DNA of 64,000 nt from Pseudoalteromonas sp. R3 (lineage in GTDB: Bacteria; Pseudomonadota; Gammaproteobacteria; Enterobacterales; Alteromonadaceae), in contig NZ_CP034835.1 of NCBI RefSeq assembly GCF_004014715.1, positions 3,658,001 to 3,722,000 on the forward strand, written 5' to 3'. The translations under genes were made by a program, and so were the position numbers. Below the pieces are notes generated by a model. The model ran no database searches. It worked only from the letters and a program-made list of their open reading frames with translations, and was not told the origin of the DNA. This document shows positions 37,055 to 47,746 of this stretch, in pieces (positions within the stretch are counted from its first letter, which is position 1; each line of letters opens with the position of its first letter).

Positions 37055-38142
37055 GATTTTCTTTCCTCAAATACTGCAATATCATTTTGTGAGATGACCG
37101 GGCCTATACTGTCCTGAACTTTTTCGGTCACTATATCCTTATCCTGCTGGGCAATGAAGTTAAGCAAACAGCTGCTGTAATTACTGTTTGCCTTGGCCAG
37201 CTTTTGACCATCTTCGTTTCTCACCAGTACAGTTTCGCCCGCCGAGAAGTCACCATTGACTGCGACTATGTCATCACAGCTCAGTTCATCAAACTCATTT
37301 GCTTCAACGATCAGCTCCCCCTGCTCCGATGCGGTATGTGTCATCCAGTGCACAGCTTCCTGCATCGGCGTGTCATAAGGGAGGAAACACGTGCCAGGAT
37401 TAGCCCCATTGAGTAACTCGGAGAAGGTGTCTTCGTTAAACCCGTTCACAATATAGGTCACAATGCCATGGGATGTGGCCTTTTCAGCAGCCTGTAACTT
37501 AGTCCTCATGCCACCAGTTCCTACACTACTGGTCGGTCCGCCAGTCATGGCATAAATTTCCGGGGTCAGCTCACCCACAGTGTCCAGCAGTCTGGCATCC
37601 GGATTTTTATTGGGATCTGTGTCGTACAGGCCGTTCACATCTGAACAAATGATCAGGCAATCTGCATCAGCCGCAGCTGCCACCATGGCTGAGAGATTGT
37701 CGTTATCACCGACCTTCAATTCGTCCGTCGTCACCGCATCATTCTCGTTGATAATAGGCAGGATCCCTTGCTCCAGTAAAGTGAACAATGTTTCACGAAT
37801 ACTGTTATAGCGATCGCGGTCACGTAAATCGCCGTGAGTCAGCAATAACTGGGCCGACGGAAAGTCAAAGAAACGCTCCCAGGTCGAGATCATTTCTGTC
37901 TGTCCTGCCGCCGCCATGGCTTTTTTTACCGCCACCGAGCTCTTGTCTTTGTTTTTGAACAAGTGCGATCCGGCCGCCACAGCGCCAGATGACACCAACA
38001 GCACCTCTTTGCCTTTGGCACGACACTGCACGATAAACTGTGCAATGTTAAGCAGGTAACGAGAGCGGCAACCGTCCTGCTCTGGTGCGATTAACGCACT
38101 GCCGATTTTGATCACTATGCGTTGAGATGTTTCGATTGACAT
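37051..38142 (-). CDS. proB: Glutamate 5-kinase
   Basis: Phosphorylates glutamate to start proline synthesis and is the usual site of proline feedback. 363 residues: amino-acid kinase domain (about 1-255; VIKIGSALI, LLVSSGAVAAG, INENDAV, VGTGGMRTKLQAA), then a PUA domain (about 275-350). Operon with proA. Its promoter must lie in the large gap upstream of 38142. Confidence 0.97.
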   Translation of the reverse strand: MSIETSQRIVIKIGSALIAPEQDGCRSRYLLNIAQFIVQCRAKGKEVLLVSSGAVAAGSHLFKNKDKSSVAVKKAMAAAGQTEMISTWERFFDFPSAQLLLTHGDLRDRDRYNSIRETLFTLLEQGILPIINENDAVTTDELKVGDNDNLSAMVAAAADADCLIICSDVNGLYDTDPNKNPDARLLDTVGELTPEIYAMTGGPTSSVGTGGMRTKLQAAEKATSHGIVTYIVNGFNEDTFSELLNGANPGTCFLPYDTPMQEAVHWMTHTASEQGELIVEANEFDELSCDDIVAVNGDFSAGETVLVRNEDGQKLAKANSNYSSCLLNFIAQQDKDIVTEKVQDSIGPVISQNDIAVFEERKS

Positions 38143-38782
38143 GTTTTTTCCGTTTTACCTTATATCCTCATGCGCGCAGTATTCTGGTTGATACTACAAC
38201 GCTTCTTTGTCAGCATACGCGACCACAAAAAGATAAGATAACAACGGCTTCGAAATACCCACTCACACGAATACAGCATACATTTCGAAACGGCAAACAG
38301 ACAGACCCCTGACATGCACGCACTGATTTATTCAGTACTAACAAGCAACTGTGGCTGCGAAAACTAAGAAAGATTGATTGTGACCTGAGAGACTTGCTCT
38401 GCTGGTCGAGCCGTTCTTTGCAGGCTCACCATGGTTTGGTGCGGCAAAGAAGGCCTGATCGCAATGAATAATTGCGCACATGAGTAGATTGATGATGGGC
38501 GCAAAGCCCGCTCGAATTAACGCTATATACCTTAGCGCGGATCTAGCTTACATTTCAACCCTGCCTCGTGACTTTCATTTATAATCATCATAAATACAAT
38601 TAATAGTTTATATTTTTCATAATATTACACGGTTAAAGTGATCTGGCTGACTATTTTTCTGCACCGTCAGAGATGCTCGGCTTATCACACTTAAAGCAAT
38701 GTAAACACTTTATTTGTGGTTTGTCTGTGCTATAACCAAGCAAACACTATAATTATATTTACCCCAACTTGCGGGAGCAGCT
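38143..38782. other. 640-bp intergenic region without a recognised gene
   Basis: The divergent gap between proB and the antiporter gene. I find no convincing reading frame with a ribosome site, no tRNA and no copy of the dispersed repeat. 38570-38640 is very AT-rich, and GCGGGAG lies before the antiporter start. The middle (38380-38480) is more GC-balanced and could be a gene remnant or regulatory RNA, but nothing in it is recognisable. Confidence 0.5.
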
Positions 38783-40639
38783 ATGTCAGCTATTTATATT
38801 GCCGGGATTGCGTTATTTTCTGTTTTAGCCCAATGGCTTGCCTGGGTATGCCGGGTTCCGGCTATTTTATTTTTACTTCTCACCGGCTTGATACTGGGTC
38901 CAGTCTCCGGACAATTACAACCCGACCAGCTGCTTGGTGATTTACTTTTTCCTGTTGTCTCTTTGTCTGTTGCCATTATTTTATTTGAAGGTGCACTCAC
39001 ACTACATTTTCATGAATTAAAAGGTATCGGCAAGGTCGTGAGAAACCTGTGCTCAATAGGTATGCTAACGACATTTGCTATCCTCACTACCAGTGCTATC
39101 TGGCTGCTGGAACTTGACTGGCGGGTAGCTGCAGTACTGGGTGCAGTGCTAGTGGTTACCGGCCCCACGGTAATAGCGCCGATGCTCAACGCCATGCGAC
39201 CGGAAAAAGACATTGATCGGATCCTCCGCTGGGAAGGTATCGTCATCGACCCCATCGGCGCGTTATTCGCCGTTCTGGTGTTTGAAGCAGTCAATCAGGT
39301 GGGAGAGGCCGCAGTGTTCAGCCATACCATGTTAGCGCTGTTTTCAACTCTGGGCGTGGGTACCTCTGTAGGGATTGTTGCAGGCTGGCTGACCACCACC
39401 ATCATTCGTCGGGAATGGCTGCCGTACGAGTTACACAAGTTTGGTATTCTTGCGCTGGTTTTGTTCAGTTTTACTCTGGCCAACCACCTAAGTCATGAAT
39501 CTGGACTGCTGGCGGTGACCATCTTTGGTATCTGGCTGGCTAATCAGGATGATCTGGAAATTGATTCCGTGCTGGAATTCAAAGAAGACTTATCAATGAT
39601 CTTGATCTCCAGTTTGTTCATCCTTCTGGCAGCCAGGTTGCAACTGGAAGATTTGATGTTACTCGACAGTGAGGTGTTCATCTTTCTGGCCATCGTGTTG
39701 TTTGTAGCGCGCCCTTTGAGTATTGCAGTATCGACATTTGGCAGTGATCTGCCACTGCGCTCTCGGTTGCTGCTGGCCTGGATAGCCCCGCGGGGGATCG
39801 TTGCTGCAGCAGTGGGTTCCGTATTCGCACTAAGCATGATGCAGTCGGGCTATCCTGACGCTAACAAGATGGTACCGCTGATTTTCACCGTGATCATTGT
39901 CACTGTGATACTACAAAGTCTCACAGCCACCCCTCTGGCGCGTTTACTTAAGGTGCGTCAACCAGCCCCTAATACCCTATTGCTGATTGGTGCTAACCAT
40001 GTATCCCGTGCTATCGCCAAAGGCCTGAAAGAGCAAAGTGTCGACGTCTATTTGTCTGATCCAGCATGGGAAAACTGTAAGATGGCACGTATGGACGGTC
40101 TGCCCTGTTACTATGGTAACCCACAGTCAGAGCATGCCGAGCGCTACCTGCCACTGACCAGCCTGAAATCTGTTATGGCACTGTCGCCCAACCGCCACCA
40201 TAACGCACTTGGAGTGCAATACTTTTCACACTTACTGGGCGAGCAAAACGTATTTTCCCTCAAGTCCTCAACGAATCATGCCAAAGCAAACAAAGACAGT
40301 GCCACTTTCTTGTCACGTCAGCTATTGTTTGGAGATGAAGGCAATTATGCCAAGCTAAGCAGTATGATGGCCAAAGGTGGTAAGGTGAGCGCAACTCGCT
40401 TATCGGAAGAATTTACCTGGGCGCAATACCAGGAAGTCAATAAAGAGGCTATCCCGCTTTTTATCATAGGAGAAGCCAGTAAAAATGACGACGGCTTGCC
40501 AGTGCGACCTTTTACAACAGACATAAAAGACGCACCAGGCAGCGGTGAGCGGGTTTTAGCGCTACAACCCCCTAAGCTATCGGTCCTGAAAGATCCGGCT
40601 CAAAAAGAGGCCCCCATCGGAGAAAAACTGGGAGATTAG
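38783..40639 (+). CDS. CPA-type cation/proton antiporter with TrkA-N-like domain
   Basis: A 618-residue protein. The first ~390 residues hold about 12-13 membrane helices; VVTGPTVIAPML and the EGIVIDPIGALFA stretch contain the acidic residues expected of Na+/H+ or K+/H+ exchangers. From about 395, NTLLLIGANHVSRAIAKGL begins a Rossmann-like TrkA-N/RCK domain, with a further ~120-residue cytoplasmic tail. The nucleotide-binding tail suggests gating by NAD(H) or nucleotides. The ion is uncertain; pH or salt homeostasis in a marine host is the likely job. Confidence 0.85.
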   Translation: MSAIYIAGIALFSVLAQWLAWVCRVPAILFLLLTGLILGPVSGQLQPDQLLGDLLFPVVSLSVAIILFEGALTLHFHELKGIGKVVRNLCSIGMLTTFAILTTSAIWLLELDWRVAAVLGAVLVVTGPTVIAPMLNAMRPEKDIDRILRWEGIVIDPIGALFAVLVFEAVNQVGEAAVFSHTMLALFSTLGVGTSVGIVAGWLTTTIIRREWLPYELHKFGILALVLFSFTLANHLSHESGLLAVTIFGIWLANQDDLEIDSVLEFKEDLSMILISSLFILLAARLQLEDLMLLDSEVFIFLAIVLFVARPLSIAVSTFGSDLPLRSRLLLAWIAPRGIVAAAVGSVFALSMMQSGYPDANKMVPLIFTVIIVTVILQSLTATPLARLLKVRQPAPNTLLLIGANHVSRAIAKGLKEQSVDVYLSDPAWENCKMARMDGLPCYYGNPQSEHAERYLPLTSLKSVMALSPNRHHNALGVQYFSHLLGEQNVFSLKSSTNHAKANKDSATFLSRQLLFGDEGNYAKLSSMMAKGGKVSATRLSEEFTWAQYQEVNKEAIPLFIIGEASKNDDGLPVRPFTTDIKDAPGSGERVLALQPPKLSVLKDPAQKEAPIGEKLGD

Positions 40640-40645
40640 TATTAC

Positions 40646-41278
40646 TTACATCGGTAGCCGGGCACGTTTAACCACGCTGTCCGGCATTTTCTGCGCCAGT
40701 AACGCCAACGCCGTTTCGATGCGCTTGTGTAGTTTTTTGTCTGCGACCGCAGCATGAAACAGCCACCGATAGGCATCTTCGTAATCACGCGGGCTGCCAT
40801 ACCCTTTATTAAACAAATCGACCAACCGTAACTGAGCCTGCAAATTCCCCAATACTGACGCTTCGCGCAAATAGGTGATCGCCATGCGCTTGTCCATCTG
40901 CACCAGTTTACCCAGATCATAATAGCGACCAAGCTGTTCCAGCGCCGGTGCCAACCCTTGCTCTGCAGCCCTACGCATATAATACAGTCCAAGTTCAACA
41001 TTACGATCCACACAAACGGCATAAGCCAGCATATCGCCATACAGAAACTGGTAAGATGGCAGCGCCATTATTTCGGCACGGGCTTCAATATCCTGTACCA
41101 ACTGACACTCATCATCTTTAACACGCTTGAGGTGGGCATTGCGACTAATCAGTTCCAATAGCTCAGCTTGACTGTAAAGAGGTACAGCTTCAATTGCCTC
41201 TTCTGAGATAGAGTTACCACTAAAGAGTAAGCAAGTACTTACAACCAGAGTTAAGAATGGACTTAAATGCTTGTTCAT
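40646..41278 (-). CDS. motX: Sodium-driven flagellar motor protein MotX
   Basis: A 210-residue exported protein with an N-terminal signal (FLTLVVSTCLLFSGNS, then ISEEA). VPLYSQAELLELI, DDECQLVQDIEARA and then Sel1-type repeats (LGLYYMRRAAEQGLAPALEQLGRYYD, AITYLREASVLGNLQAQLRL, YEDAYRWLFHAAV) follow the MotX plan. MotX and MotY form the T-ring that holds PomAB stators in Na+-driven polar flagella. It stands alone here, 125 bases after purA on the same strand. A TTG at 41284 is an alternative start with slightly better ribosome spacing. Confidence 0.85.
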   Translation of the reverse strand: MNKHLSPFLTLVVSTCLLFSGNSISEEAIEAVPLYSQAELLELISRNAHLKRVKDDECQLVQDIEARAEIMALPSYQFLYGDMLAYAVCVDRNVELGLYYMRRAAEQGLAPALEQLGRYYDLGKLVQMDKRMAITYLREASVLGNLQAQLRLVDLFNKGYGSPRDYEDAYRWLFHAAVADKKLHKRIETALALLAQKMPDSVVKRARLPM

Positions 41279-41366
41279 GTTCAATACGTACCTGTGACAC
41301 AGTGATATTAAGTATACAATAAATGTGCCACCGCGTCGGTCGGTGTGACAGACAAACTACAGACAT

Positions 41367-41393
41367 AAAAAAAGCTGCCGAGGCAGCTTTTTT
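41367..41393. terminator. purA terminator
   Basis: AGCTGCC, GA, GGCAGCT stem with seven A before and six T after; on the minus strand the T-run follows the stem directly after purA and before motX. Confidence 0.88.
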
Positions 41394-41402
41394 CTTTAAG
41401 AA

Positions 41403-42740
<1,338 letters not shown>

Positions 42741-42896
42741 TTAGGCGCAGATTTTATCAGAAAAGCCCGATCAAAACACCCCATTACGGCTATTTTTTCC
42801 GCACTTGCTGGGATCCCAATGAAATTAAGAGAGTTTCTTTAACTCGTCTGATCAGGTGATATTGCCCGCTGGCGTGTTCGAACCTGGTTAGAAAAG

Positions 42897-42923
42897 AAAA
42901 AACCCCGCTGCTGCGGGGTTTTT
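42897..42923. terminator. hflC terminator
   Basis: ACCCCGC, TGCT, GCGGGGT stem flanked by A and T runs, 45 bases after the hflC stop on the minus strand; closes the hfl operon. Confidence 0.9.
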
Positions 42924-42968
42924 CAGTTCGGACTTTAGTCGCGTTGTTACAGTAAAAAGAACGCTAAC

Positions 42969-43847
42969 TTATTCACCTTTTTTGCTCTTCATATAATCGA
43001 AGAATTCACTGTCTGGTGACAACACCATGACATCACCTTTGCTGGTGAAGGTATTTTTGTATGCTTCCAGTGAGCGAACAAAGCCAAAGAACTCTGGATC
43101 TTTGTTATAGGCATCAGCATAAATTTTTGCCGCTAGCGCATCACCCTGACCTCGTACAGCACGAGCATTACGCTCTGCGTCTGCCAACATAACAGTTACC
43201 CGGCGGTCCACTTCAGCGCGAATGATCTCCGCCTTTTCCTGACCTTCAGAGCGGTGCTCTTTTGCCACCGCAGTACGCTCAGCACGCATCCGCTGGAAAA
43301 TAGAGTTACTGACTTCATTCGGCAGGTTGATTTGCTTAACCCGCACATCCAGTACTTCAATACCCAGCTCCTGAGCGCTTTCAGAGGCCTGTACCAGTGC
43401 TTCTTCCATCAGTTCACTACGTTCACCTGACACGATCTCTTTGATGGTACGGGAACCAAAGTTTGTTCTCAGACCATTGTTCACTTTCTGTTTAAGCAGG
43501 GTCTCAGCGTACTGCTTGTCACCTCTGGCACGCAGATAGTACGCAGAGAAATCGTTAACACGCCACTTGACGAATGAATCAACGATCAAGTCTTTCTTCT
43601 CGCTGGTAACAAAACGATCTGGTGCACCATCCAGAGTCTGAATACGCGCATCAATACGGCGTACCTGGCTGAAGAAAGGCACTTTCAGGTGCAGGCCTGG
43701 TTCATAGACCACGGCATTGTCCTGACTGTCTTTTTGTACTTTACTGAATAGTAAAACAATGGCGCGCTGCCCTTCTGTCACAACAAACACCGACGAAAAA
43801 GTCAGAAATGCAACAATGAGCAATCCTACAATAGTCATGTTTTTCAT
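42969..43847 (-). CDS. hflC: FtsH modulator HflC
   Basis: SPFH-family membrane protein that pairs with HflK to enclose FtsH protease and control its access to substrates. 292 residues, with an N-terminal membrane anchor (TIVGLLIVAFLTFSSVFVV) and the band-7 domain after it (TEGQRAIVLLF, RIDARIQTLD), then a long helix. Five bases after hflK. Confidence 0.96.
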   Translation of the reverse strand: MKNMTIVGLLIVAFLTFSSVFVVTEGQRAIVLLFSKVQKDSQDNAVVYEPGLHLKVPFFSQVRRIDARIQTLDGAPDRFVTSEKKDLIVDSFVKWRVNDFSAYYLRARGDKQYAETLLKQKVNNGLRTNFGSRTIKEIVSGERSELMEEALVQASESAQELGIEVLDVRVKQINLPNEVSNSIFQRMRAERTAVAKEHRSEGQEKAEIIRAEVDRRVTVMLADAERNARAVRGQGDALAAKIYADAYNKDPEFFGFVRSLEAYKNTFTSKGDVMVLSPDSEFFDYMKSKKGE

Positions 43848-43852
43848 GTCAG

Positions 43853-45016
43853 TTACCTCCCACCATTGTTAAAACGGTCACGTGAAAAACGGTCATCACT
43901 GCTGTTTACCGTACTGTTACGTGACTGGCCCAGCGACTGGCGAAGCTGATTGATGTCGTTCTGGCTCGGCAGAGTCACCTGGGTGCCCGACTTACCTTGC
44001 TGCATAATTTTATCCAGTGGCAGGTACATCATGTTATTACCGCCTTTTACATCGACCAGTACTTTAGAGCTGTTACCCAGTACTTGTTCCATAGTTTCGA
44101 TGTACAGACGTTCACGGGTAACTTGCTTGGCTGCCTGATACTCTGGCAGTAGCTTTTCAAAACGCTCAACCTCACCCTGTGCCTCTAGCGTGATGCGCTC
44201 TTTATAACCTTCTGCTTCCTGGGTCATACGAGTAACCTGACCACGGGCACGCGGCTCAATTTCTCTTGCGTATGCTTCGGCTTCACGAATGAAACGCTCT
44301 TCATCCTCTTGCGCTGCGATGGCATCATCGAATGCATCTTTTACTTCTGCAGGCGGACGTGAATCTTTGAAGTTCACATCAGTGACGATAATACCCAGGT
44401 TATAGGGCTCGATGATTTTGGTTAGTTCATCCCAGGTACGCTGACGTACTAATTCACGACCGGTGGTTAAGACCTGGTCCATGCGAGAGTGACCCACAAC
44501 ATAACGCAATGCACTATCAAGCGCCTGCTGTAAGCTGTGATCGGCATCGGTTACGCTGAAGCGATACAAAGTCGGGTCAACCACTCGATACTGTACTTCA
44601 AACTCAACACTAACCACGTTTTCGTCTTCCGTCAGCATGAAGCCGGATGCCGACAATGAGCGAACCGCTTCAATATCAATGGGGATAACACGTTCAACAA
44701 AGGTCATTTTCCAGCGAAGACCCGGCTCGGCTATACGGTTAAATTCACCGAATTGCAGCACGATGCCACGTTCGGCTTCTTTTACTGTGTAAATACCGCT
44801 CAGTGCCCAGACAACAAAGGCTATCAGCAGTACAAATACCGTACCGGCACCGCCGATACCACCGCCTTTGCCTGGCTTACCGCCAAACATACCGCCAAAC
44901 TTGTTGTTAAATTTGCGGAATACCTCGTCTAAGTCAGGTGGCCCCTGATCACGACCGCCGCGGTTTTTCCACGGGTCGTTATCGTTGCCATTATTACCCG
45001 GTTCGTTCCAGGCCAT
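43853..45016 (-). CDS. hflK: FtsH modulator HflK
   Basis: Partner of HflC, 387 residues. The N-terminus is Gly/Asn/Asp-rich (MAWNEPGNNGNDNDPW, GGMFGGKPGKGGG), then one membrane helix (about 55-75), band-7 domain (KEAERGIVLQFGEF) and a coiled region. The C-terminal tail is Ser/Arg/Asn-rich. Downstream of hflX in the usual order. Confidence 0.96.
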   Translation of the reverse strand: MAWNEPGNNGNDNDPWKNRGGRDQGPPDLDEVFRKFNNKFGGMFGGKPGKGGGIGGAGTVFVLLIAFVVWALSGIYTVKEAERGIVLQFGEFNRIAEPGLRWKMTFVERVIPIDIEAVRSLSASGFMLTEDENVVSVEFEVQYRVVDPTLYRFSVTDADHSLQQALDSALRYVVGHSRMDQVLTTGRELVRQRTWDELTKIIEPYNLGIIVTDVNFKDSRPPAEVKDAFDDAIAAQEDEERFIREAEAYAREIEPRARGQVTRMTQEAEGYKERITLEAQGEVERFEKLLPEYQAAKQVTRERLYIETMEQVLGNSSKVLVDVKGGNNMMYLPLDKIMQQGKSGTQVTLPSQNDINQLRQSLGQSRNSTVNSSDDRFSRDRFNNGGR

Positions 45017-45107
45017 AGCTATACTCCATTGTTATAAAATGAATTAATCTAAATCTAACAAAAAACACAGAGATCTAATAGAGAAATGCGTGCGATATAT
45101 GGCTTTT

Positions 45108-46397
45108 TCAATCCCCAACCACAAATTGCTCTATTTCCTGGCCCTGCTCTTTTTTAAGTCTTTCCCAGTCTGCCTGTGGCAATCTAACGTCCAGCAACCA
45201 ATTTCCGGTCTCATCATAAGACTCGCCGTTTACTGCATTGAGGTTAAACAACGCTCCACGTAACTTGCCAAAAGCAGGTGGCACGATGAGCTTATGGGCA
45301 AAAATTTTCTTTGCTAATAGCTCCGAAATCGCCTGCTCAAGCAATTCACTGCCTTCACCAGTATGCGCAGACAACCACACACGCACAGGTAGGCCTTGAT
45401 CGTCTCTGTCTATTTTAGGGTTGATCTCCTCAACCAGATCAATTTTGTTGTAAACCAGCAACTGAGGGATCTCATCAGCCTCAATTTCTTTAAGGACCGA
45501 TTGTACCTCTTCTATGTTCTCTTTTCTTCTCTGATCAGCCACATCCACTATGTGAAGCTGCAAATCCGCTTCGCGGGTTTCTGTAAGCGTTGCTTTAAAC
45601 GCAGCCACTAAATCATGAGGTAAATGGCGAATAAAACCAACGGTGTCGGCAAAGATCACCGGTCCGACATCCGCAATTTCAAGCTTACGCAATGTCGGGT
45701 CTAAGGTCGCGAACAGCTGATCCGCGGCGTATACATCGGCATGCGTGACATGATTAAACAAGGTTGATTTGCCCGCATTGGTATAGCCGACCAAAGACAC
45801 TGTGGGGATCTCGTTACGGCTACGTGCCCGGCGCCCCTGTTCACGCACCGTCGCAACTTTCTCCAGTCGCTTACGAATACTCTTGATCCGCTCTCTGAGT
45901 AAACGACGGTCGGTTTCGAGCTGTGTTTCACCCGGCCCGCGCAAGCCGATCCCGCCTTTTTGTCTTTCAAGGTGGGTCCAGCCACGGATCAGGCGAGTTG
46001 AAATATGTCGCAACTGCGCCAGTTCAACCTGCAACTTACCCTCGTGGGTTCGTGCACGCTGAGCAAAAATATCCAAAATTAAGGTCGTTCTATCTAATAC
46101 CCGGCAACGGCAGACACGCTCTAAGTTGCGCTCTTGAGAGGGACTGAGTTGATGATTAAAGATGATGACATCTGCATTGTGAGTTCTGACAATCTCAGCG
46201 ATTTCTTCTGCTTTCCCCGTTCCGACAAACAATTTCGGATGAGGCGCCTGACGGCTGCCTTGCACAACCGTCAAACAACTAACACCAGCAGAAGACACTA
46301 GCATCTCCAGTTCGCGAAGATCTTCTCGATCTCCTTCATTCGGAAACTCTATATGTACTAAGACTGCCTGTTCGCCGGCTTCATAACGGTCAAACAA
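45108..46397 (-). CDS. hflX: GTPase HflX
   Basis: Ribosome-associated GTPase that rescues stalled or heat-damaged 70S ribosomes. 429 residues: N-terminal HflX domain, then the GTPase with G1 GYTNAGKST, DTVGFIRHLP and NKIDLV. The start is TTG at 46397, because AGGAG lies eight bases upstream and it gives the conserved MFDRYEAGEQAVLVHI beginning. It follows hfq. Confidence 0.96.
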   Translation of the reverse strand: MFDRYEAGEQAVLVHIEFPNEGDREDLRELEMLVSSAGVSCLTVVQGSRQAPHPKLFVGTGKAEEIAEIVRTHNADVIIFNHQLSPSQERNLERVCRCRVLDRTTLILDIFAQRARTHEGKLQVELAQLRHISTRLIRGWTHLERQKGGIGLRGPGETQLETDRRLLRERIKSIRKRLEKVATVREQGRRARSRNEIPTVSLVGYTNAGKSTLFNHVTHADVYAADQLFATLDPTLRKLEIADVGPVIFADTVGFIRHLPHDLVAAFKATLTETREADLQLHIVDVADQRRKENIEEVQSVLKEIEADEIPQLLVYNKIDLVEEINPKIDRDDQGLPVRVWLSAHTGEGSELLEQAISELLAKKIFAHKLIVPPAFGKLRGALFNLNAVNGESYDETGNWLLDVRLPQADWERLKKEQGQEIEQFVVGD

Positions 46398-46428
46398 GCA
46401 TTACGCTCCTACTATCGACTAAAAACGA

Positions 46429-46692
46429 TTAAAAGTTACCATCTTCGCCATGTTCTGCACTGTCATTGCCTTGTGTGTTCTGGAAATTTACAGCACGAGC
46501 AGGCACCACGGTCGAAATGGCGTGTTTGTAAACCATCTGATTTACTGTGTTTTCAAGCAAGATGACGAACTGATCAAAGGACTGGATCTTGCCTTGTAAT
46601 TTGATACCGTTAACTAAAAAGATGGAAACGGGAATGCGCTCACGACGTAAGACATTCAAAAATGGGTCTTGTAACGATTGGCCTTTTGCCAT
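46429..46692 (-). CDS. hfq: RNA chaperone Hfq
   Basis: Hexameric Sm-like protein that pairs small RNAs with mRNAs. Starting at 46692 gives 87 residues beginning [18 protein letters not shown]. The Sm1 region ([21 protein letters not shown]) and Sm2 YKHAIST are intact. The C-terminal tail is short and acidic, unlike the longer enterobacterial tail. Between miaA and hflX, the usual place. Confidence 0.97.
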   Translation of the reverse strand: MAKGQSLQDPFLNVLRRERIPVSIFLVNGIKLQGKIQSFDQFVILLENTVNQMVYKHAISTVVPARAVNFQNTQGNDSAEHGEDGNF

Positions 46693-46770
46693 GTTCTTAT
46701 CCTTCGTTCTAGGTGTTATTATGTTGAGATAGTTGAAGTAATCTGAATAAAAAAATTTCCCCAACCTCTA

Positions 46771-47688
46771 TTAGCTTAGCGAACTTAATACACGTTGCAA
46801 GTTTTCTTGCCCGTCCGTTTCAAGCCAGGTGACATCTGGCCAACTACGTAACCAGGTTAATTGGCGCTTCGCTAACTGCCTGGTTGCTGCAATTCCTTTG
46901 AAGAGCATTTCTTCATAATCGCACTCGCCAGCCAAATGCTCCCACATCTGCCGATATCCCACACAACGAATGGAAGGCAAATCCGGATGCAAATCATTCC
47001 GCTGATATAAGGCCAAAACTTCGTTTTTAAAGCCCTGATCCAGCATTATTTTAAATCTTTTTTCTATCCTTTCGTGCAATATCTTACGATCCTTCGGGGC
47101 AATTGCAAACTGGTGAAACTGATAAGGCAAAGGCGCTTGTTTGGCTTTTTGCAATTCAGTCATGGTTTTGCCCGTTAAACGGTGCACTTCCAACGCTCTG
47201 TTGATACGCTGTGAATCATTCTCGCTGATTTTCGCCGCCGCCTGTGGATCAATCTTCACCAATTGTGCATGCAAAGCCGGCCAGCCTAGCGCTTTTGCTT
47301 CTTGCTCAAGTGCTTCACGCACTTGTGGGCAGGCTTCAGGCAAAGGCGATAAGCCTTCAATCAGGCCTTTAAAATACATCATAGTGCCACCAACCAGCAC
47401 AGGCACTTTGCCCTGCTCATGCAAGCGGTCAATGCAGACAATGGCATCACGGCGAAAATCTGCAACAGAGTAACTTTCAGCCGGATCCAACATATCAATC
47501 AGGTGGTGCGGTGCCATAGCCTGTTCAGCAGCATCAGGTTTAGCGGTACCTATATCCATGCCTTTGTAGACCAGTGCAGAGTCCACACTGATAATCTCAC
47601 TATTTAAATGCTGACAGAGCTCAATAGCCAACGCGGTTTTACCGGCGGCGGTTGGCCCCATCAAGGTAATAACGGGTTTTGCTTGCAC
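46771..47688 (-). CDS. miaA: tRNA dimethylallyltransferase
   Basis: Adds the isopentenyl group to A37 of tRNAs that read UNN codons. 305 residues. P-loop GPTAAGKT at the N-terminus, [19 protein letters not shown], and [17 protein letters not shown] are family blocks, with a C-terminal [13 protein letters not shown]. Between mutL and hfq. Confidence 0.97.
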   Translation of the reverse strand: MQAKPVITLMGPTAAGKTALAIELCQHLNSEIISVDSALVYKGMDIGTAKPDAAEQAMAPHHLIDMLDPAESYSVADFRRDAIVCIDRLHEQGKVPVLVGGTMMYFKGLIEGLSPLPEACPQVREALEQEAKALGWPALHAQLVKIDPQAAAKISENDSQRINRALEVHRLTGKTMTELQKAKQAPLPYQFHQFAIAPKDRKILHERIEKRFKIMLDQGFKNEVLALYQRNDLHPDLPSIRCVGYRQMWEHLAGECDYEEMLFKGIAATRQLAKRQLTWLRSWPDVTWLETDGQENLQRVLSSLS

Positions 47689-47746
47689 GCTGTTTCTCTA
47701 CTGCTGTTGGTGCTGCAACACATCGGGTTACAGCCAGGACAAGACC

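Noticed and set aside
38429..38575. Two tiny reading frames of 18 and 30 codons in the proB-antiporter gap
   Set aside because: They have no well-placed ribosome site and no recognisable composition.
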